DNA of 46,336 nucleotides. Source: Candidatus Woesearchaeota archaeon. Its GTDB lineage: Archaea; Nanobdellota; Nanobdellia; Woesearchaeales; JAGWAF01. The notes beneath the pieces are model-generated. The model saw only the letters and a program-made list of their open reading frames with translations. It was not told where the DNA came from and ran no database searches. Made by a program: the position numbers and the translations under genes. Positions 32,299 through 42,200 of the stretch are shown one piece after another; positions within the stretch are counted from its first letter, which is position 1; every line of letters starts with the position of its first letter. The stretch lies in assembly GCA_018303205.1 (NCBI GenBank), contig JAGVYP010000064.1, positions 1-46,336 on the forward strand. The letters are read 5' to 3'.

Positions 32299-33234
32299 AT
32301 GGACATCTTTTCACTTATCTTAATTGTTTTTGGCTTATTCTTATTTGAAACCGTATCCAGCATAGACAATGCTGTCATTAATGCAGATGTTCTTTCAACC
32401 ATGAAGGAAAAAGCAAGGAAATGGTTCTTACTCTGGGGATTGATCTTTGCCGTTTTCGTCGTTAGAGGACTCTTACCTTGGATTATCGTCTGGGCAACCT
32501 CTCCCAGCCTCGGTTTTCTTGGTTCTTTTACAGCAACCTTTTCTAGCGACCCTCAAGTGATCCAAGCTATCGAAACTTCTGCACCCATTCTCTTGGCAGG
32601 AGGCGGTATCTTCCTCATCTTCATTTTTCTCCATTGGCTCTTCTTAGAAGAAAAAAACTTTGGATTAACAGGAGAAAAATTCATCTTTTCCCAAGGCATT
32701 TGGTTTTATGCCATCGTTTCCCTTATCCTTGCTACCATTGTTTGGTTTTCCTTAAAAAAACATCCCCTGATGGCATTCGGAGCTGTGGTAGGATCAACAG
32801 CTTTTTTCATCACCCATGGTTTCAAACAAAATGCAGAGAAAGCAGAAAAGAGCCTTATGAAAAAAGGAAATCTGTCTGATATCAGCAAGATATGCTACCT
32901 CGAAGTTATCGATACTACCTTCTCCATAGACGGAGTCTTAGGAGCTTTCGCATTTACTCTTTCAGTACCCTTAATCATCATAGGCAATGGTCTTGGAGCC
33001 TTTGTCGTCAGAGAACTTACTGTACGAAACATTGAAGGCATTAAGAAATACATCTATCTTAAAAATGGTGCAATGTACTCTATCTTCTTTCTAGGCATGG
33101 TCATGCTCTTGGACAGCTTTGGTTATCACATTCCACCTTGGCTTTCGCCTTTTATCACTTTTATAGTCATTGGTTACTTCTTTAGAAAATCAAAACTGAA
33201 CTTAAAGAAAATAGAAACGATACTAGAAAAATAA
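32299..33234 (+). CDS. DUF475/TerC-superfamily integral membrane protein
   Basis: 311 residues with about eight TM segments. The opening FETVSSIDNAVINADVLSTM and RGLLPWIIVWATSP, then EVIDTTFSIDGVLGAFAFT, match DUF475 and its relatives (TerC superfamily) in which Asp and Asn in the two SIDNAV/SIDGVL motifs lie in membrane helices and are thought to carry metal ions such as Mn. The 5' region has GGGGAGTGT as Shine-Dalgarno. Single gene. Confidence 0.85.
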   Translation: MDIFSLILIVFGLFLFETVSSIDNAVINADVLSTMKEKARKWFLLWGLIFAVFVVRGLLPWIIVWATSPSLGFLGSFTATFSSDPQVIQAIETSAPILLAGGGIFLIFIFLHWLFLEEKNFGLTGEKFIFSQGIWFYAIVSLILATIVWFSLKKHPLMAFGAVVGSTAFFITHGFKQNAEKAEKSLMKKGNLSDISKICYLEVIDTTFSIDGVLGAFAFTLSVPLIIIGNGLGAFVVRELTVRNIEGIKKYIYLKNGAMYSIFFLGMVMLLDSFGYHIPPWLSPFITFIVIGYFFRKSKLNLKKIETILEK

Positions 33235-33323
33235 TTACCTTATCTTCTTTTTTATCACTCTAATTTTTTCTCTATTTGCCAAAAACTCATATAAAAAAAT
33301 CTACTAAAAATAATACCGACATT

Positions 33324-35243
<1,920 letters not shown>

Positions 35244-35349
35244 CTACAAAAGAGGGCTTGTTTCTTTATAAAGGTTTGCTTTCTAGAATGGCTTTATACG
35301 GTCTCTAGCCCCTGTTTTCGAGGGTTTGAGCGGGTTGGTAATTACAAAG

Positions 35350-35374
35350 TACTCTGCAGAGTAAATTTTATAAA
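35350..35374 (+). promoter_or_regulatory. Promoter with palindromic operator
   Basis: The perfect 14-bp palindrome TACTCTGCAGAGTA (35350-35363) is followed at once by the TATA-like AATTTTATAAAC (about 35364-35375), 30 bp before the small gene at 35405. A dimeric regulator binding next to TFB/TATA would fit. No second copy seen. Confidence 0.5.
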
Positions 35375-35404
35375 CCTCCTTTTATTTCTCAAAAAAGAGT
35401 GAAG

Positions 35405-35758
35405 ATGATTACACCCTATCAGCCTCCAAAATATCAAGCAAGACCTTCTCAGATAGAAGTTCCTCAAGCAGTATCTGTTAATTTAGAAGGGAGAGTAGAT
35501 GCACTAAAAGAAACGTATCAAGCTGGCCAAGTTGTTGCAGAGGTTGTACAAGATACTTTAAATTCTATCAAAGGATACCTGGCTACAATTGCTGATTATA
35601 TCTTGTTTATATCAAAGAAAGCTCGTGCAGAACAAAGACAAAGAGCTGAAACTGAAAAGGAAGTAAAAAAAACCGTGAGGACCGGAGGCTATCTTTCTCA
35701 AGATATTGTTCAAAAAGGAAAAAGAGTTGGAATAGACGTAAAAACAAAAAGAAGATAA
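35405..35758 (+). CDS. Small protein, unknown function
   Basis: 117 residues from ATG 35405 (GTG at 35399 is in frame). The N-terminus is Pro-rich (ITPYQPPKYQARPSQIEVPQ); the middle, VDALKETYQAGQVVAEVVQD to YLATIADYIL, forms one or two amphipathic helices; the C-terminus is Lys/Arg-rich (GKRVGIDVKTKRR). It probably binds membranes or nucleic acid. Regulated, by the look of the palindrome upstream. No family recognised. Confidence 0.55.
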   Translation: MITPYQPPKYQARPSQIEVPQAVSVNLEGRVDALKETYQAGQVVAEVVQDTLNSIKGYLATIADYILFISKKARAEQRQRAETEKEVKKTVRTGGYLSQDIVQKGKRVGIDVKTKRR

Positions 35759-35894
35759 AACATTTACAACATTTTATAGAATTCTCAGAAAGATATACCT
35801 AAAATTTTTGAATTTGAATGGGAGTTAAAGTTTTAGTAACAATTACCCTTACAAAAATGCTAAAAATCAAGAAAAAACAAAAATGTAAGTGTAA

Positions 35895-36062
35895 CTATTC
35901 TTTTTTTATCTTTGGAAGAACACGATAAGCAATGATTGCGCATACTACTACACTGCCCCAAAACCACCAGCCAGAAATAACCCCTGCAAAAAATAACGTC
36001 ATTATTATGATAATCCAAAGAATACAAAATATGCTTATCCCTTTTAAAAAATTTGCAGTCAT
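35895..36062 (-). CDS. Small two-TM membrane protein after DUF1385
   Basis: 55 residues: MTANFLKGISIFCILWIIII then a second segment near WWFWGSVVVCAIIAYRVL and the tail PKIKKE. Its ATG overlaps the DUF1385 stop by 4 nt (ATGA), which argues for a real gene. Two hydrophobic helices make most of it. It may be a subunit of the DUF1385 protein. Confidence 0.65.
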   Translation of the reverse strand: MTANFLKGISIFCILWIIIIMTLFFAGVISGWWFWGSVVVCAIIAYRVLPKIKKE

Positions 36063-36943
36063 TTCAACAACGCAGAAATTGCAGCAATTGCAACTTCCAT
36101 TTGCTTCTTATCAGGCTTTTTCGTTGTTATCTTTTGTACCCAAAGTCCAGGAAAAGTAATCCAACGTAACCACCACTTCTGTTGGTGTTTTGCACTGAAT
36201 TTTAAAACTTCATATCCTACTCCTGCAATGACAGGAACAAACAAAATCCGTAATGGTATATTCAAATACCAGAGGGGGGTTTTAATAAGTGAAAAGATAA
36301 GAATACTTAAACAAAGCACAATCACTAAGAAACTGGTTCCGCAGCGCGGATGTTCTGGTCTAAATTGAGAAACGTTTTGCACATTTAATTTTTTCTTCGC
36401 TTCCACACAATAAACAGTCATATGTTCTGCACCATGATACTGAAAAAGACGCTGCACCTCTTTCATAAAAGAAATTCCCAGAAGATAGACCAGAAAAAAA
36501 ACAAGCCTAATAATCCCATCAATAAGATTAAAGAAGATTCCTCTCTCTTCAATAAAAATTCCTGTTAAAAAGTAAGGTGCTATTACAAAAAGAGCAATAG
36601 CTATCAGAAAAGCACTGATCATAGTTCCTGTTATCTCTTTTGTGGAAAGTTTTTCTTCTTTTTTTGTAGCTTGTACATTTGCAGAATACGTAATCGCTCT
36701 TAATCCTAAAACCATCATTTCAAAAATGCCAAGAGCTCCTCTCAAAAAAGGCTTTGCCAAAAAAGAATGTTTTTTTGCTAGCGAATGAATCTCCTTTTTC
36801 TGAACAACAATCTTTCCTTGGGGAGTTCTACATGCAATTGCATAATGAGTTTTGTTGCGCATCATCACTCCTTCGATGACTGCCTGTCCTCCAAAGGTAT
36901 CAATTTCCTTTGCTTTGTTCGATGTTGTTTTCTGAGAAGACAT
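36059..36943 (-). CDS. DUF1385 (YqhQ-like) membrane protein
   Basis: 294 residues. The N-terminal GGQAVIEGVMMRNKTHYAIA and later FQYHGAEHMTVYCVEA with RPEHPRCGTSFLV are DUF1385 hallmarks. About five TM helices occur from residue 55 on; the conserved His/Glu (YHGAEH) lie near the membrane surface and may bind metal. The biochemical role is not known. It forms an operon with the small two-TM gene downstream. Confidence 0.88.
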   Translation of the reverse strand: MSSQKTTSNKAKEIDTFGGQAVIEGVMMRNKTHYAIACRTPQGKIVVQKKEIHSLAKKHSFLAKPFLRGALGIFEMMVLGLRAITYSANVQATKKEEKLSTKEITGTMISAFLIAIALFVIAPYFLTGIFIEERGIFFNLIDGIIRLVFFLVYLLGISFMKEVQRLFQYHGAEHMTVYCVEAKKKLNVQNVSQFRPEHPRCGTSFLVIVLCLSILIFSLIKTPLWYLNIPLRILFVPVIAGVGYEVLKFSAKHQQKWWLRWITFPGLWVQKITTKKPDKKQMEVAIAAISALLK

Positions 36944-36989
36944 CTCTTTTTTAGAAGTCGTTTCCTATTTAAGGTTTGCGGATGCAAAG

Positions 36990-37263
36990 GCTCTGTCCTA
37001 AATGTTGGTTAGCAGCATAAGGTCGAGTGTGTAAACAAAAAAGATAAACAGTGACAAGAGGGTTGTCTCACAGATTTTATCAAATCTGGTAAGGATTGTC
37101 CGACATAAAGTCACACGTGAAGAAAAGTTTTGTGGGCTCGAACGAAGTGAGACCCACTTCGGTGTCAACGGACGAAACCGTTGGGAGAATGTCACTCTTC
37201 AACAAAATGAAAAACTACACGAGAAGCTGCTAACCCGAACGATAGTGAGATTTAGGACAGAGC
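36990..37263. mobile_element. 274-bp non-autonomous inverted-repeat element (MITE-like) or inserted structured RNA
   Basis: Outer inverted repeats GCTCTGTCCTAAAT (36990-37003) and ATTTAGGACAGAGC (37250-37263), inner pair GGTTAGCAGC/GCTGCTAACC, then AGTGACA/TGTCACT. Inside are perfect hairpins CAGATTT-TATC-AAATCTG, CAACGG-ACGAAA-CCGTTG and a GTGGG/CCCAC stem. The flanks carry a direct repeat GGATGCAAAG (36980-36989 and 37265-37274), as a target duplication would. It has no reading frame. The nested stems would also suit a folded RNA. Confidence 0.65.
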
Positions 37264-37309
37264 AGGATGCAAAGCTTCCCCCCTTCAAGCTCAATTTCCT
37301 TGTCTTTCT

Positions 37310-37440
37310 CGTTTATTTTTATTATTTTTTATAAAAAAACCAAAACAAATTTAAAAATACATAAAAAATAAAACGATAGAAAAAAAGATACAACAATCCC
37401 TATAAGGATACAAAACAGAATATTCAACACCAAAAAAGAT
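37310..37440 (+). repeat. Degenerate A/T-rich repeat unit
   Basis: Contains TCTCGTTTATTTTTATTATTT, TTTTTTATAAAAAAACC, AAAACAAATTTAAAAATAC and AAAACGATAGAAAAAA in the same order as the GTTAGGCACAAGG units, but the box itself is reduced to CCTTGTC (about 37307). Divergent copy. Confidence 0.45.
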
Positions 37441-37469
37441 TTAAATAGGCTACTTCTTTAAAACATCCG

Positions 37470-37886
37470 ATGACTCTTAAAGAACCCCAAAGCATGGATG
37501 AATGTGTATACTTCACACGCAGAACTACAAGTAAGGGCAAAATCGTAGCCTGGGTGTTTCGTGAAACTTGCATCAAATGCAAAAAAGCATTGATGGGAAA
37601 GCCCAAGGACGAAAAAACCGGAAAAGCAAAGATACGAGCAAAAGAATATACTTGTCCAGCATGCAATTATACTATAGACAAAGACGAGTATGAAGACAGC
37701 TTACAGTGTAATGTCCAATATACCTGTCCCCAATGCCAGAAATCAGGAGAACTCCAAGTCCCCTTTCACAGAAAAAAAGTCAAACTCTTTGATGAAGAGG
37801 AACAAAAAAATGTAAGTGTAGAAGCAGTTCTTTTTCCATGTGCTTTTTGCAGTGAAAAAATAGCGATCACAAAGAAGATGAAATAA
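37470..37886 (+). CDS. Zinc-ribbon protein with four CxxC pairs
   Basis: 138 residues. CxxC pairs at CIKC (about 34-37), CPAC (62-65), CPQC (about 86-89) and CAFC (about 124-127) suggest two zinc ribbons. Between them are basic segments (KPKDEKTGKAKIRAKEY and HRKKVKLFDEEEQK). It is probably an RNA- or DNA-binding protein of archaeal type. A TATA-like GATTTAAATAGG is about 25-30 bp upstream, fitting a leaderless start. It overlaps the next convergent gene by 20 nt. Confidence 0.7.
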   Translation: MTLKEPQSMDECVYFTRRTTSKGKIVAWVFRETCIKCKKALMGKPKDEKTGKAKIRAKEYTCPACNYTIDKDEYEDSLQCNVQYTCPQCQKSGELQVPFHRKKVKLFDEEEQKNVSVEAVLFPCAFCSEKIAITKKMK

Positions 37887-38352
37887 CCAATTTTTCTCCT
37901 TGCTCTTCTTTCTTAAATTGTTTGAGATACCAATTTTGATCCATTTTCATAGAGTACTCATACACTTTATCATCATGTTTTCTCAAAAAAGCAATAAAAC
38001 GTTCTTGCTTGTCCCTCTCCCACACATTAAACTTCTTTGCAGTAGGACAAAGATAATAAATATCACAATGGCCTACTCGCAAATCCTTGCCTTCATTTCT
38101 TGCAGGATGCAAAGGGCAACAGGTTTTTGCAGTTGTTCCATCATACACTAAGTTACGACAAGACCCATGAGGAAGATCATCAGGCTCACTTCTCAAACGA
38201 AATTGGGTTCTCTCCTTTATTTGTACGAGCTCATCTGTGTTCTTCTGAATTTGACTAAGCACTTCTTCCTTAGTCCCCCACTTTCTCCCACAGCAACCAA
38301 AACAGCTCCTTCCATCTAATTGGCAAAGCTCGGTTGCAGTATAGGGCCTCAT
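37867..38352 (-). CDS. Cysteine-rich protein, possible metal-cluster binding
   Basis: 161 residues with cysteines clustered as CQLDGRSCFGCCGRKWG (10-26), HGSCRNLVYD, KTCCPLHPARN and GHCDIYYLCPT. The C-[7]-C-x-x-C-C start and the later CCPLHPA resemble YkgJ-type proteins that bind zinc or iron. The substrate is unknown. Its ATG overlaps the stop of the upstream DUF3096-like gene (ATGA). Confidence 0.6.
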   Translation of the reverse strand: MRPYTATELCQLDGRSCFGCCGRKWGTKEEVLSQIQKNTDELVQIKERTQFRLRSEPDDLPHGSCRNLVYDGTTAKTCCPLHPARNEGKDLRVGHCDIYYLCPTAKKFNVWERDKQERFIAFLRKHDDKVYEYSMKMDQNWYLKQFKKEEQGEKLVISSSL

Positions 38353-38501
38353 AAGAAATACCCAATCAGATAGAGAACACCTGTAAGGATAAAATATAAG
38401 CCTACAATAACTCTCAGCATTTTTGGCACTGCCAAAATCAAGATACCAAAGAGAATAGCTAAAATCGCGCCAATTAGTCCTGTTACTCCTAAAAAAGCCA
38501 T
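38349..38501 (-). CDS. Very small membrane protein (DUF3096-like)
   Basis: 50 residues: MAFLGVTGLIGAILAILFGI followed by ILAVPKMLRVIVGLYFILTG and VLYLIGYFL. Two TM helices with a Pro-Lys turn between (VPKML), the layout of DUF3096 proteins. A GAGGTG Shine-Dalgarno lies 6 nt before ATG. It is the first gene of a two-gene operon with the cysteine-rich protein. Too short for ordinary filters. Confidence 0.75.
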   Translation of the reverse strand: MAFLGVTGLIGAILAILFGILILAVPKMLRVIVGLYFILTGVLYLIGYFL

Positions 38502-38638
38502 AGTATACACCTCAACTCCCTATTCTTTTCTTCTTTTATATAGATTTCGAAAATCGAAGATTTTCAAATCCTGAAAAATGAGTGTTTTTTCATGAATTTC
38601 GAAAAAGTATTTTAAACTCATCCTCTTTTCTTGTGATC

Positions 38639-38935
38639 ATGAGCTGGGTTAGTCGCATGAGTGTTTTAGATGCAGTGAAGATCACAGGTCCAGGATTAGG
38701 TTTAGAAGTTAAAATAGAATTGATTTCATCACCCGGAAGCATAGAGCTCACGATTAGCAATGGGTCTTCTTCTGACTGGACTTCTTTGTGTGAACATAGC
38801 ACTCTTGATCTCTGCCAAGGAGTGTCATTGACAGTATATCCTCCTCGTCCTCCTTCATGTCCTTTAAAGTGTGTTAATGTCTGTATTGATGCTGATCCTT
38901 CTTATAAAATAGAAAAAATACCTCATCAGGGTTAA
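38639..38935 (+). CDS. Small protein with three Cys-containing strands, unknown function
   Basis: About 98 residues from ATG 38639 (MSWVSRMSVLDAV); a longer in-frame start at 38582 would begin before the TATA-like TATTTTAAAC at about 38607-38616. Beta-rich: LGLEVKIELISS, SIELTISNGSSS, GVSLTVYPPRP, with cysteines at SLCEHS, DLCQGV and PSCPLKCVNVCID. It may bind metal. Its stop is 1 nt before the Nudix gene, so they are co-transcribed. Confidence 0.5.
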   Translation: MSWVSRMSVLDAVKITGPGLGLEVKIELISSPGSIELTISNGSSSDWTSLCEHSTLDLCQGVSLTVYPPRPPSCPLKCVNVCIDADPSYKIEKIPHQG

Positions 38936-38936
38936 C

Positions 38937-39365
38937 ATGGAATCAGGAAAAGACTATATTGGTATTGGGTGCGGTGCAGTTATTCTTAATGAGAAAAACG
39001 AAATTCTTCTTTTAAAAAGAAGCAAAACAGCAAGAAACAAAGCAGGACACTGGACTATTCCAGGAGGAGAAGTTGCTTTTGGAGAACGAGTAGAAGATGC
39101 TCTCCTCCGTGAAGTCCTTGAAGAGACAGGACTCCAAGTAGAGATTATCAAGCTTCTTTCCCTCACCAATGACCTTATTCCTGAAGAAAACCAACACTGG
39201 GTGTCCAACCAATTCTTATGCAAAATAAAAAAAGGAATTCCAGAAAATAAAGAGCCACAAAAACATGATGCATTACACTGGTGGAGCCTCCAGGAGCTAC
39301 CCGAACTCTTAACGGCAACAACCAAAAAGAGTATTGCATCATTAAAAAAAGAGGATTTTTCATGA
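38937..39365 (+). CDS. Nudix hydrolase
   Basis: 142 residues. Complete Nudix box GGEVAFGERVEDALLREVLE plus ETGL at about 39-62 (G-x5-E-x7-REUxEExGU). It hydrolyses a nucleoside diphosphate linked to another group; the substrate cannot be told. Start MESGKDYIGIGCGAVIL is typical. Its last 4 nt overlap the UbiA gene (ATGA). Confidence 0.92.
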   Translation: MESGKDYIGIGCGAVILNEKNEILLLKRSKTARNKAGHWTIPGGEVAFGERVEDALLREVLEETGLQVEIIKLLSLTNDLIPEENQHWVSNQFLCKIKKGIPENKEPQKHDALHWWSLQELPELLTATTKKSIASLKKEDFS

Positions 39366-40204
39366 ACGCATTTTTTTATCATCTACGACCTTGGCAATGG
39401 TACAAAAATGTCCTTGTTTTTCTCCCCCTTTTTTTCGGCGGATACTTTTTTGATACTTCTTCATTCCTTAAAACTCTCTTTGCCTTCGTACTCCTTTGCA
39501 TGCTCTCGAGCGGAAATTACATGCTCAATGACACCTTTGATTGGAAACGTGATAGGTACAACAAAGAAAAAAAGCGAAAGATGAGCAGATTTGCTCTTGC
39601 AAGTTCGGGAACAACCTTGGCAGTGCTCTCTTTGTTTCTCTCTACCCAATTTTTCCCCCTGCTTTTTTCAGGAATTCTTTTCCTCCTCTTCATCCTTTCT
39701 TTTTTTTACTCTTTCTTTCTCAAACACCTTCTTTTTTTAGATGTGCTTCTTATCGCTGTTAATTTTGTTTTGCGCGCTGTTGCAGGAGCATTTGTTTTTG
39801 TAAAAGGCGCACAGCCTTATATCTGGATTTCACCTTGGCTTATCATTTGTACTTTCTTCTTAGCACTTTTTCTTGCTTTAGGAAAACGTTCTACAGAACT
39901 TACTACACAACATCAACGCTTTCGTCCTGTACTCCAGTACTATACTCCAGAACTTACCAAATTTCTCCTCATGACTATTACCGCATGCCTCATAATGTCT
40001 TATACACTTTATAGCTTTCTCGGAGAACAACCGGAAATGATCTTTACCCTTCCTTTTGCGCTGTATGTCATCTTTTCTTATCTCCACTTTATCTTTCAAA
40101 ATAATCCACTTACAGAAAAGCCTTATCTTCTCTTTCAAAAACCCTCTTTTCTCTCTGGTATCTTTCTCTGGATCTTTGTTTCCTTTTTGATCCTTTACTT
40201 TTAA
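39362..40204 (+). CDS. UbiA-family prenyltransferase (DPPR synthase-like)
   Basis: 280 residues with about eight TM helices. The opening RPWQWYKNVLVFLPLFFGG and the Asp motif NYMLNDTFDWKRDRYN (NDxxDxxxD type) match the UbiA superfamily, closest in outline to decaprenyl-phosphate phosphoribose transferase, which uses PRPP and a polyprenyl phosphate. RSTELTTQHQRFRPVLQYY fits the second active-site region. Translation starts in the Nudix stop (ATGA). The family is clear; the exact substrate is inferred. Confidence 0.8.
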   Translation: MNAFFYHLRPWQWYKNVLVFLPLFFGGYFFDTSSFLKTLFAFVLLCMLSSGNYMLNDTFDWKRDRYNKEKKRKMSRFALASSGTTLAVLSLFLSTQFFPLLFSGILFLLFILSFFYSFFLKHLLFLDVLLIAVNFVLRAVAGAFVFVKGAQPYIWISPWLIICTFFLALFLALGKRSTELTTQHQRFRPVLQYYTPELTKFLLMTITACLIMSYTLYSFLGEQPEMIFTLPFALYVIFSYLHFIFQNNPLTEKPYLLFQKPSFLSGIFLWIFVSFLILYF

Positions 40205-40246
40205 CACATATAGGATCATTTTTTTTTCGTTTCTTCCTTCTTCTAT

Positions 40247-40390
40247 TGTCAAAAACCACCAATCATAGATTGGTGGCATGTGGCGACATGCCACTATCAA
40301 GAGGTTTTTGAGCATGCTCAAAAATTTTTCACTGTGTATAGTCCCTTGGCTTCCTGCCACTAGTCAGAGACTAGTGGAAAATTTTTGACA
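40247..40390 (-). repeat. TGTCAAAAA-ended hairpin repeat, long copy
   Basis: 144 bp, inverted relative to 8991-9095. It shares the ends, the CCACTAGTC-TCTGA-GACTAGTGG-like hairpin and the TTTTTGAGCATGCTCAAAAA palindrome. It has two extra hairpins: CCACCAATC-ATA-GATTGGTGG and GGCATGT-GGCG-ACATGCC. It is adjacent to the array of A/T-rich repeats, as the first copy is. Confidence 0.75.
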
Positions 40391-40469
40391 TTTTTATAAT
40401 CCTTTATACTTTATATTCTATCATTTTTTTTAATTTGTTTCTCATTTTTTTATCCCTTTAATTTTTGTT

Positions 40470-40850
40470 TGAGTTTTTATTAAAAAAAAAGAATAAGCAT
40501 TAAAAAGATAATAAAAATAAACGATATTTTCCTTGTGCCTAACTTTTTCAAATATTTTCTGTATTTTATAGTTTTTATTATTTCCAGTATCATTTTATTT
40601 TTTAAAATGTTTTTTTTATCATCTATACCATTCGTATATTTTATTTTGTATTTTTGTTTGTGTTTTTTATAAAAAAAATATAAGAATAAATGAAGAAAAC
40701 AACATTTTTCTTGTGCCTCACTTTTCAAATATTTTTTGTGTATTTCTTCTATTTTCTTATGTTTTCATGTATCTTTTATATTTTTTAAAATTTGTTTTGG
40801 ATCTGTTTTATAAAAAATAGTAATAATAAACGAAGAGACTTCTCTCCACA
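40470..40850 (-). repeat. About two tandem A/T-rich GTTAGGCACAAGG units
   Basis: Reverse-oriented boxes GTTAGGCACAAGG (40531-40543) and a variant (40710-40721), about 178 bp apart, each with TTTTTTATAAAAAA, a CACAAACAAAAATAC-like block and AAAATATTTGAAAA. A third, boxless remnant runs on to about 40830. No gene is seen in 40391-40918. Confidence 0.7.
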
Positions 40851-40918
40851 CAGCCTTTCTTTTCATCGGCAGATTTAAATACTCATTTTTCCTAAAAACG
40901 CAAAAAGAGGTGGTAGTA

Positions 40919-41230
40919 GTGGAAGATATACAGCAATTAGGGGGTAATATAGAACTTGCAGGATTTCAGCAACTTGATTCCGGGAGTATGATCATTCTGA
41001 AAAAGATCATTGGAAATTATGCCAAACATTTTTCTGAAATTTGTGAGAACTTTGAAAAACTTTCTTTAACAGTAAAACCCGTACACGCAGGAGAAGTTAT
41101 TAAAAAATTTGAAATGCATGGAAAAGTCATTGACAATGGGCAAGTCTATGCTGTTGATCATGTTGATCATAACATCTTTTTTGTAACTGACAAAGTCTGC
41201 AAAAAAATTAAGAATGCGATGCAGCATTAA
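40919..41230 (+). CDS. Small conserved-looking protein (KH-like size), unknown function
   Basis: 103 residues from GTG 40919, chosen because GAGGTG (40907-40912) lies 6 nt before it, the same spacing as at parA and the DUF3096-like gene. IELAGFQQLDSGSMIILKKI, GNYAKHFSEICENFEKLSLT and GKVIDNGQVYAVDHVDHNIFF form an alpha-beta pattern. It resembles small proteins widespread in Woesearchaeota, possibly ribosome associated. That is an impression, not a match I can verify. Confidence 0.6.
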   Translation: MEDIQQLGGNIELAGFQQLDSGSMIILKKIIGNYAKHFSEICENFEKLSLTVKPVHAGEVIKKFEMHGKVIDNGQVYAVDHVDHNIFFVTDKVCKKIKNAMQH

Positions 41231-41568
41231 AAATCAAGCTCAAAAGCTACTTTTTCCTTCATTTTGTCAAACCATCTTTTCTCTTTTATTCCTAAAAATA
41301 ACATTCCCAATCCCCATGCGAGCACACAAAACAATGCAAGCCCTATCAAAAGAGGCAGAGCAAGGAAAAAAACAAGAAGAGAAATGCTACCACTTACAAG
41401 ATAAACTCTTCTTTTTTTAGCACTCTGCAAGCCACCCCACCAACGGTTTCCAAAATAAAAAATGAGCGGAACTGTAAAAAGTGCTATAAGAAAATCAAAG
41501 AAAAAAATAAAAAAAGCATAACCTAAAAAAAGAAAAATAACAATAATCGTTGCAATAACCTCTTTCAT
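41227..41568 (-). CDS. Small membrane protein, unknown function
   Basis: 113 residues with three TM segments (about 5-25, 25-42 and 58-95): VIATIIVIFLFLGYAFFIFF, FLIALFTVPLIFYFGNRWW, SLLVFFLALPLLIGLALFC. The C-terminus is charged. It ends in a 4-nt convergent overlap. No family recognised. Confidence 0.55.
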   Translation of the reverse strand: MKEVIATIIVIFLFLGYAFFIFFFDFLIALFTVPLIFYFGNRWWGGLQSAKKRRVYLVSGSISLLVFFLALPLLIGLALFCVLAWGLGMLFLGIKEKRWFDKMKEKVAFELDF

Positions 41569-41599
41569 ACCTGAAAGAAGGATCCTCTTTTTAAAAAAC

Positions 41600-41713
41600 T
41601 TAACTTACTTGTTCATGGATCAGATCTTTGATGATATTCTCCTCGATATGCCCTCCTTTCAGGTGCTTGAGCCAATACACACTGAGGTAAAACTCATCGT
41701 CGGTGTCGTACAT
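41600..41713 (-). CDS. Tiny ORF 4 of the small-gene operon
   Basis: 37 residues (MYDTDDEFYLSVYWLKHLKG then GHIEENIIKDLIHEQVS). The start has a very strong Shine-Dalgarno site (GGAGGGAGGGGGAAC). It could be a small acidic helical protein. Function unknown. Confidence 0.5.
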   Translation of the reverse strand: MYDTDDEFYLSVYWLKHLKGGHIEENIIKDLIHEQVS

Positions 41714-41736
41714 GTTCCCCCTCCCTCCTATGAGCG

Positions 41737-41907
41737 TCAAAATGCGTCGTAGGGTGTGCAAATACCCTGTTCATCAATATTTTTTATTTTCAGTTGAACA
41801 ACATTTCCCTCTTCATCATAATATGCTTCTTCCTTTTTATTTGCCTTTGAAGCTTTCAAAAGATGAACAAGCATCTCTTCTTCACGGGTAAGATGTTGCC
41901 TTAGCAT
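41737..41907 (-). CDS. Tiny ORF 3 of the small-gene operon
   Basis: 56 residues (MLRQHLTREEEMLVHLLKAS, then NKKEEAYYDEEGNVVQLKIK, ending IDEQGICTPYDAF). A perfect Shine-Dalgarno AAAGGAGGG lies 4 nt before ATG, inside the preceding gene; the overlap is 26 nt in another frame. Helical N-terminus, beta-like C-terminus. No family recognised. Confidence 0.6.
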   Translation of the reverse strand: MLRQHLTREEEMLVHLLKASKANKKEEAYYDEEGNVVQLKIKNIDEQGICTPYDAF

Positions 41908-42013
41908 TTTTCCCTCCTTTTTTGAGTAAAAGATCTTTCAATTGTTCTAGACCTGTTATTTTTGTCTTTGGTTCAACCCCATGCATACCTACAAGTTGTT
42001 CTTCTGCATCCAT
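41882..42013 (-). CDS. Tiny ORF 2 of the small-gene operon
   Basis: 43 residues (MDAEEQLVGMHGVEPKTKIT, GLEQLKDLLLKKGGKNAKAT). It starts 3 nt after ORF 1 stops and its end overlaps ORF 3. The reading frame is well placed in the operon, but alone it is not convincing. Confidence 0.45.
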   Translation of the reverse strand: MDAEEQLVGMHGVEPKTKITGLEQLKDLLLKKGGKNAKATSYP

Positions 42014-42016
42014 CAG

Positions 42017-42175
42017 TTACACCTGCTTTACTCTCGCTAGTTCGTAATGGGTAGACAATTCACGGAAAGGAATCTCTTCTTGTAACTCTTGTAATCGATC
42101 TTCTTGCTGCTTCTGCAGCCTTCTAAACTTACTTAGAATATACCAACGTTGCACTACCTTCCAAAGATTTTCCAT
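42017..42175 (-). CDS. Tiny ORF 1 of the small-gene operon
   Basis: 52 residues (MENLWKVVQRWYILSKFRRL followed by QKQQEDRLQELQEEIPFREL). Shine-Dalgarno AGGGGAGG lies 3-5 nt before ATG. The middle is a Gln/Glu-rich coiled-coil-like helix. The promoter region lies at 42200-42240. Likely first gene of four. Confidence 0.6.
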   Translation of the reverse strand: MENLWKVVQRWYILSKFRRLQKQQEDRLQELQEEIPFRELSTHYELARVKQV

Positions 42176-42200
42176 GTTCCTCCCCTCATTCCTTACACTA

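Noticed and set aside
36990-37263. RNase P RNA or SRP RNA
   Set aside because: The folded shape is suggestive, but the conserved core sequences of either RNA (AGGAAAGUCC type or GGAAGGRAGCAGC type) are absent.
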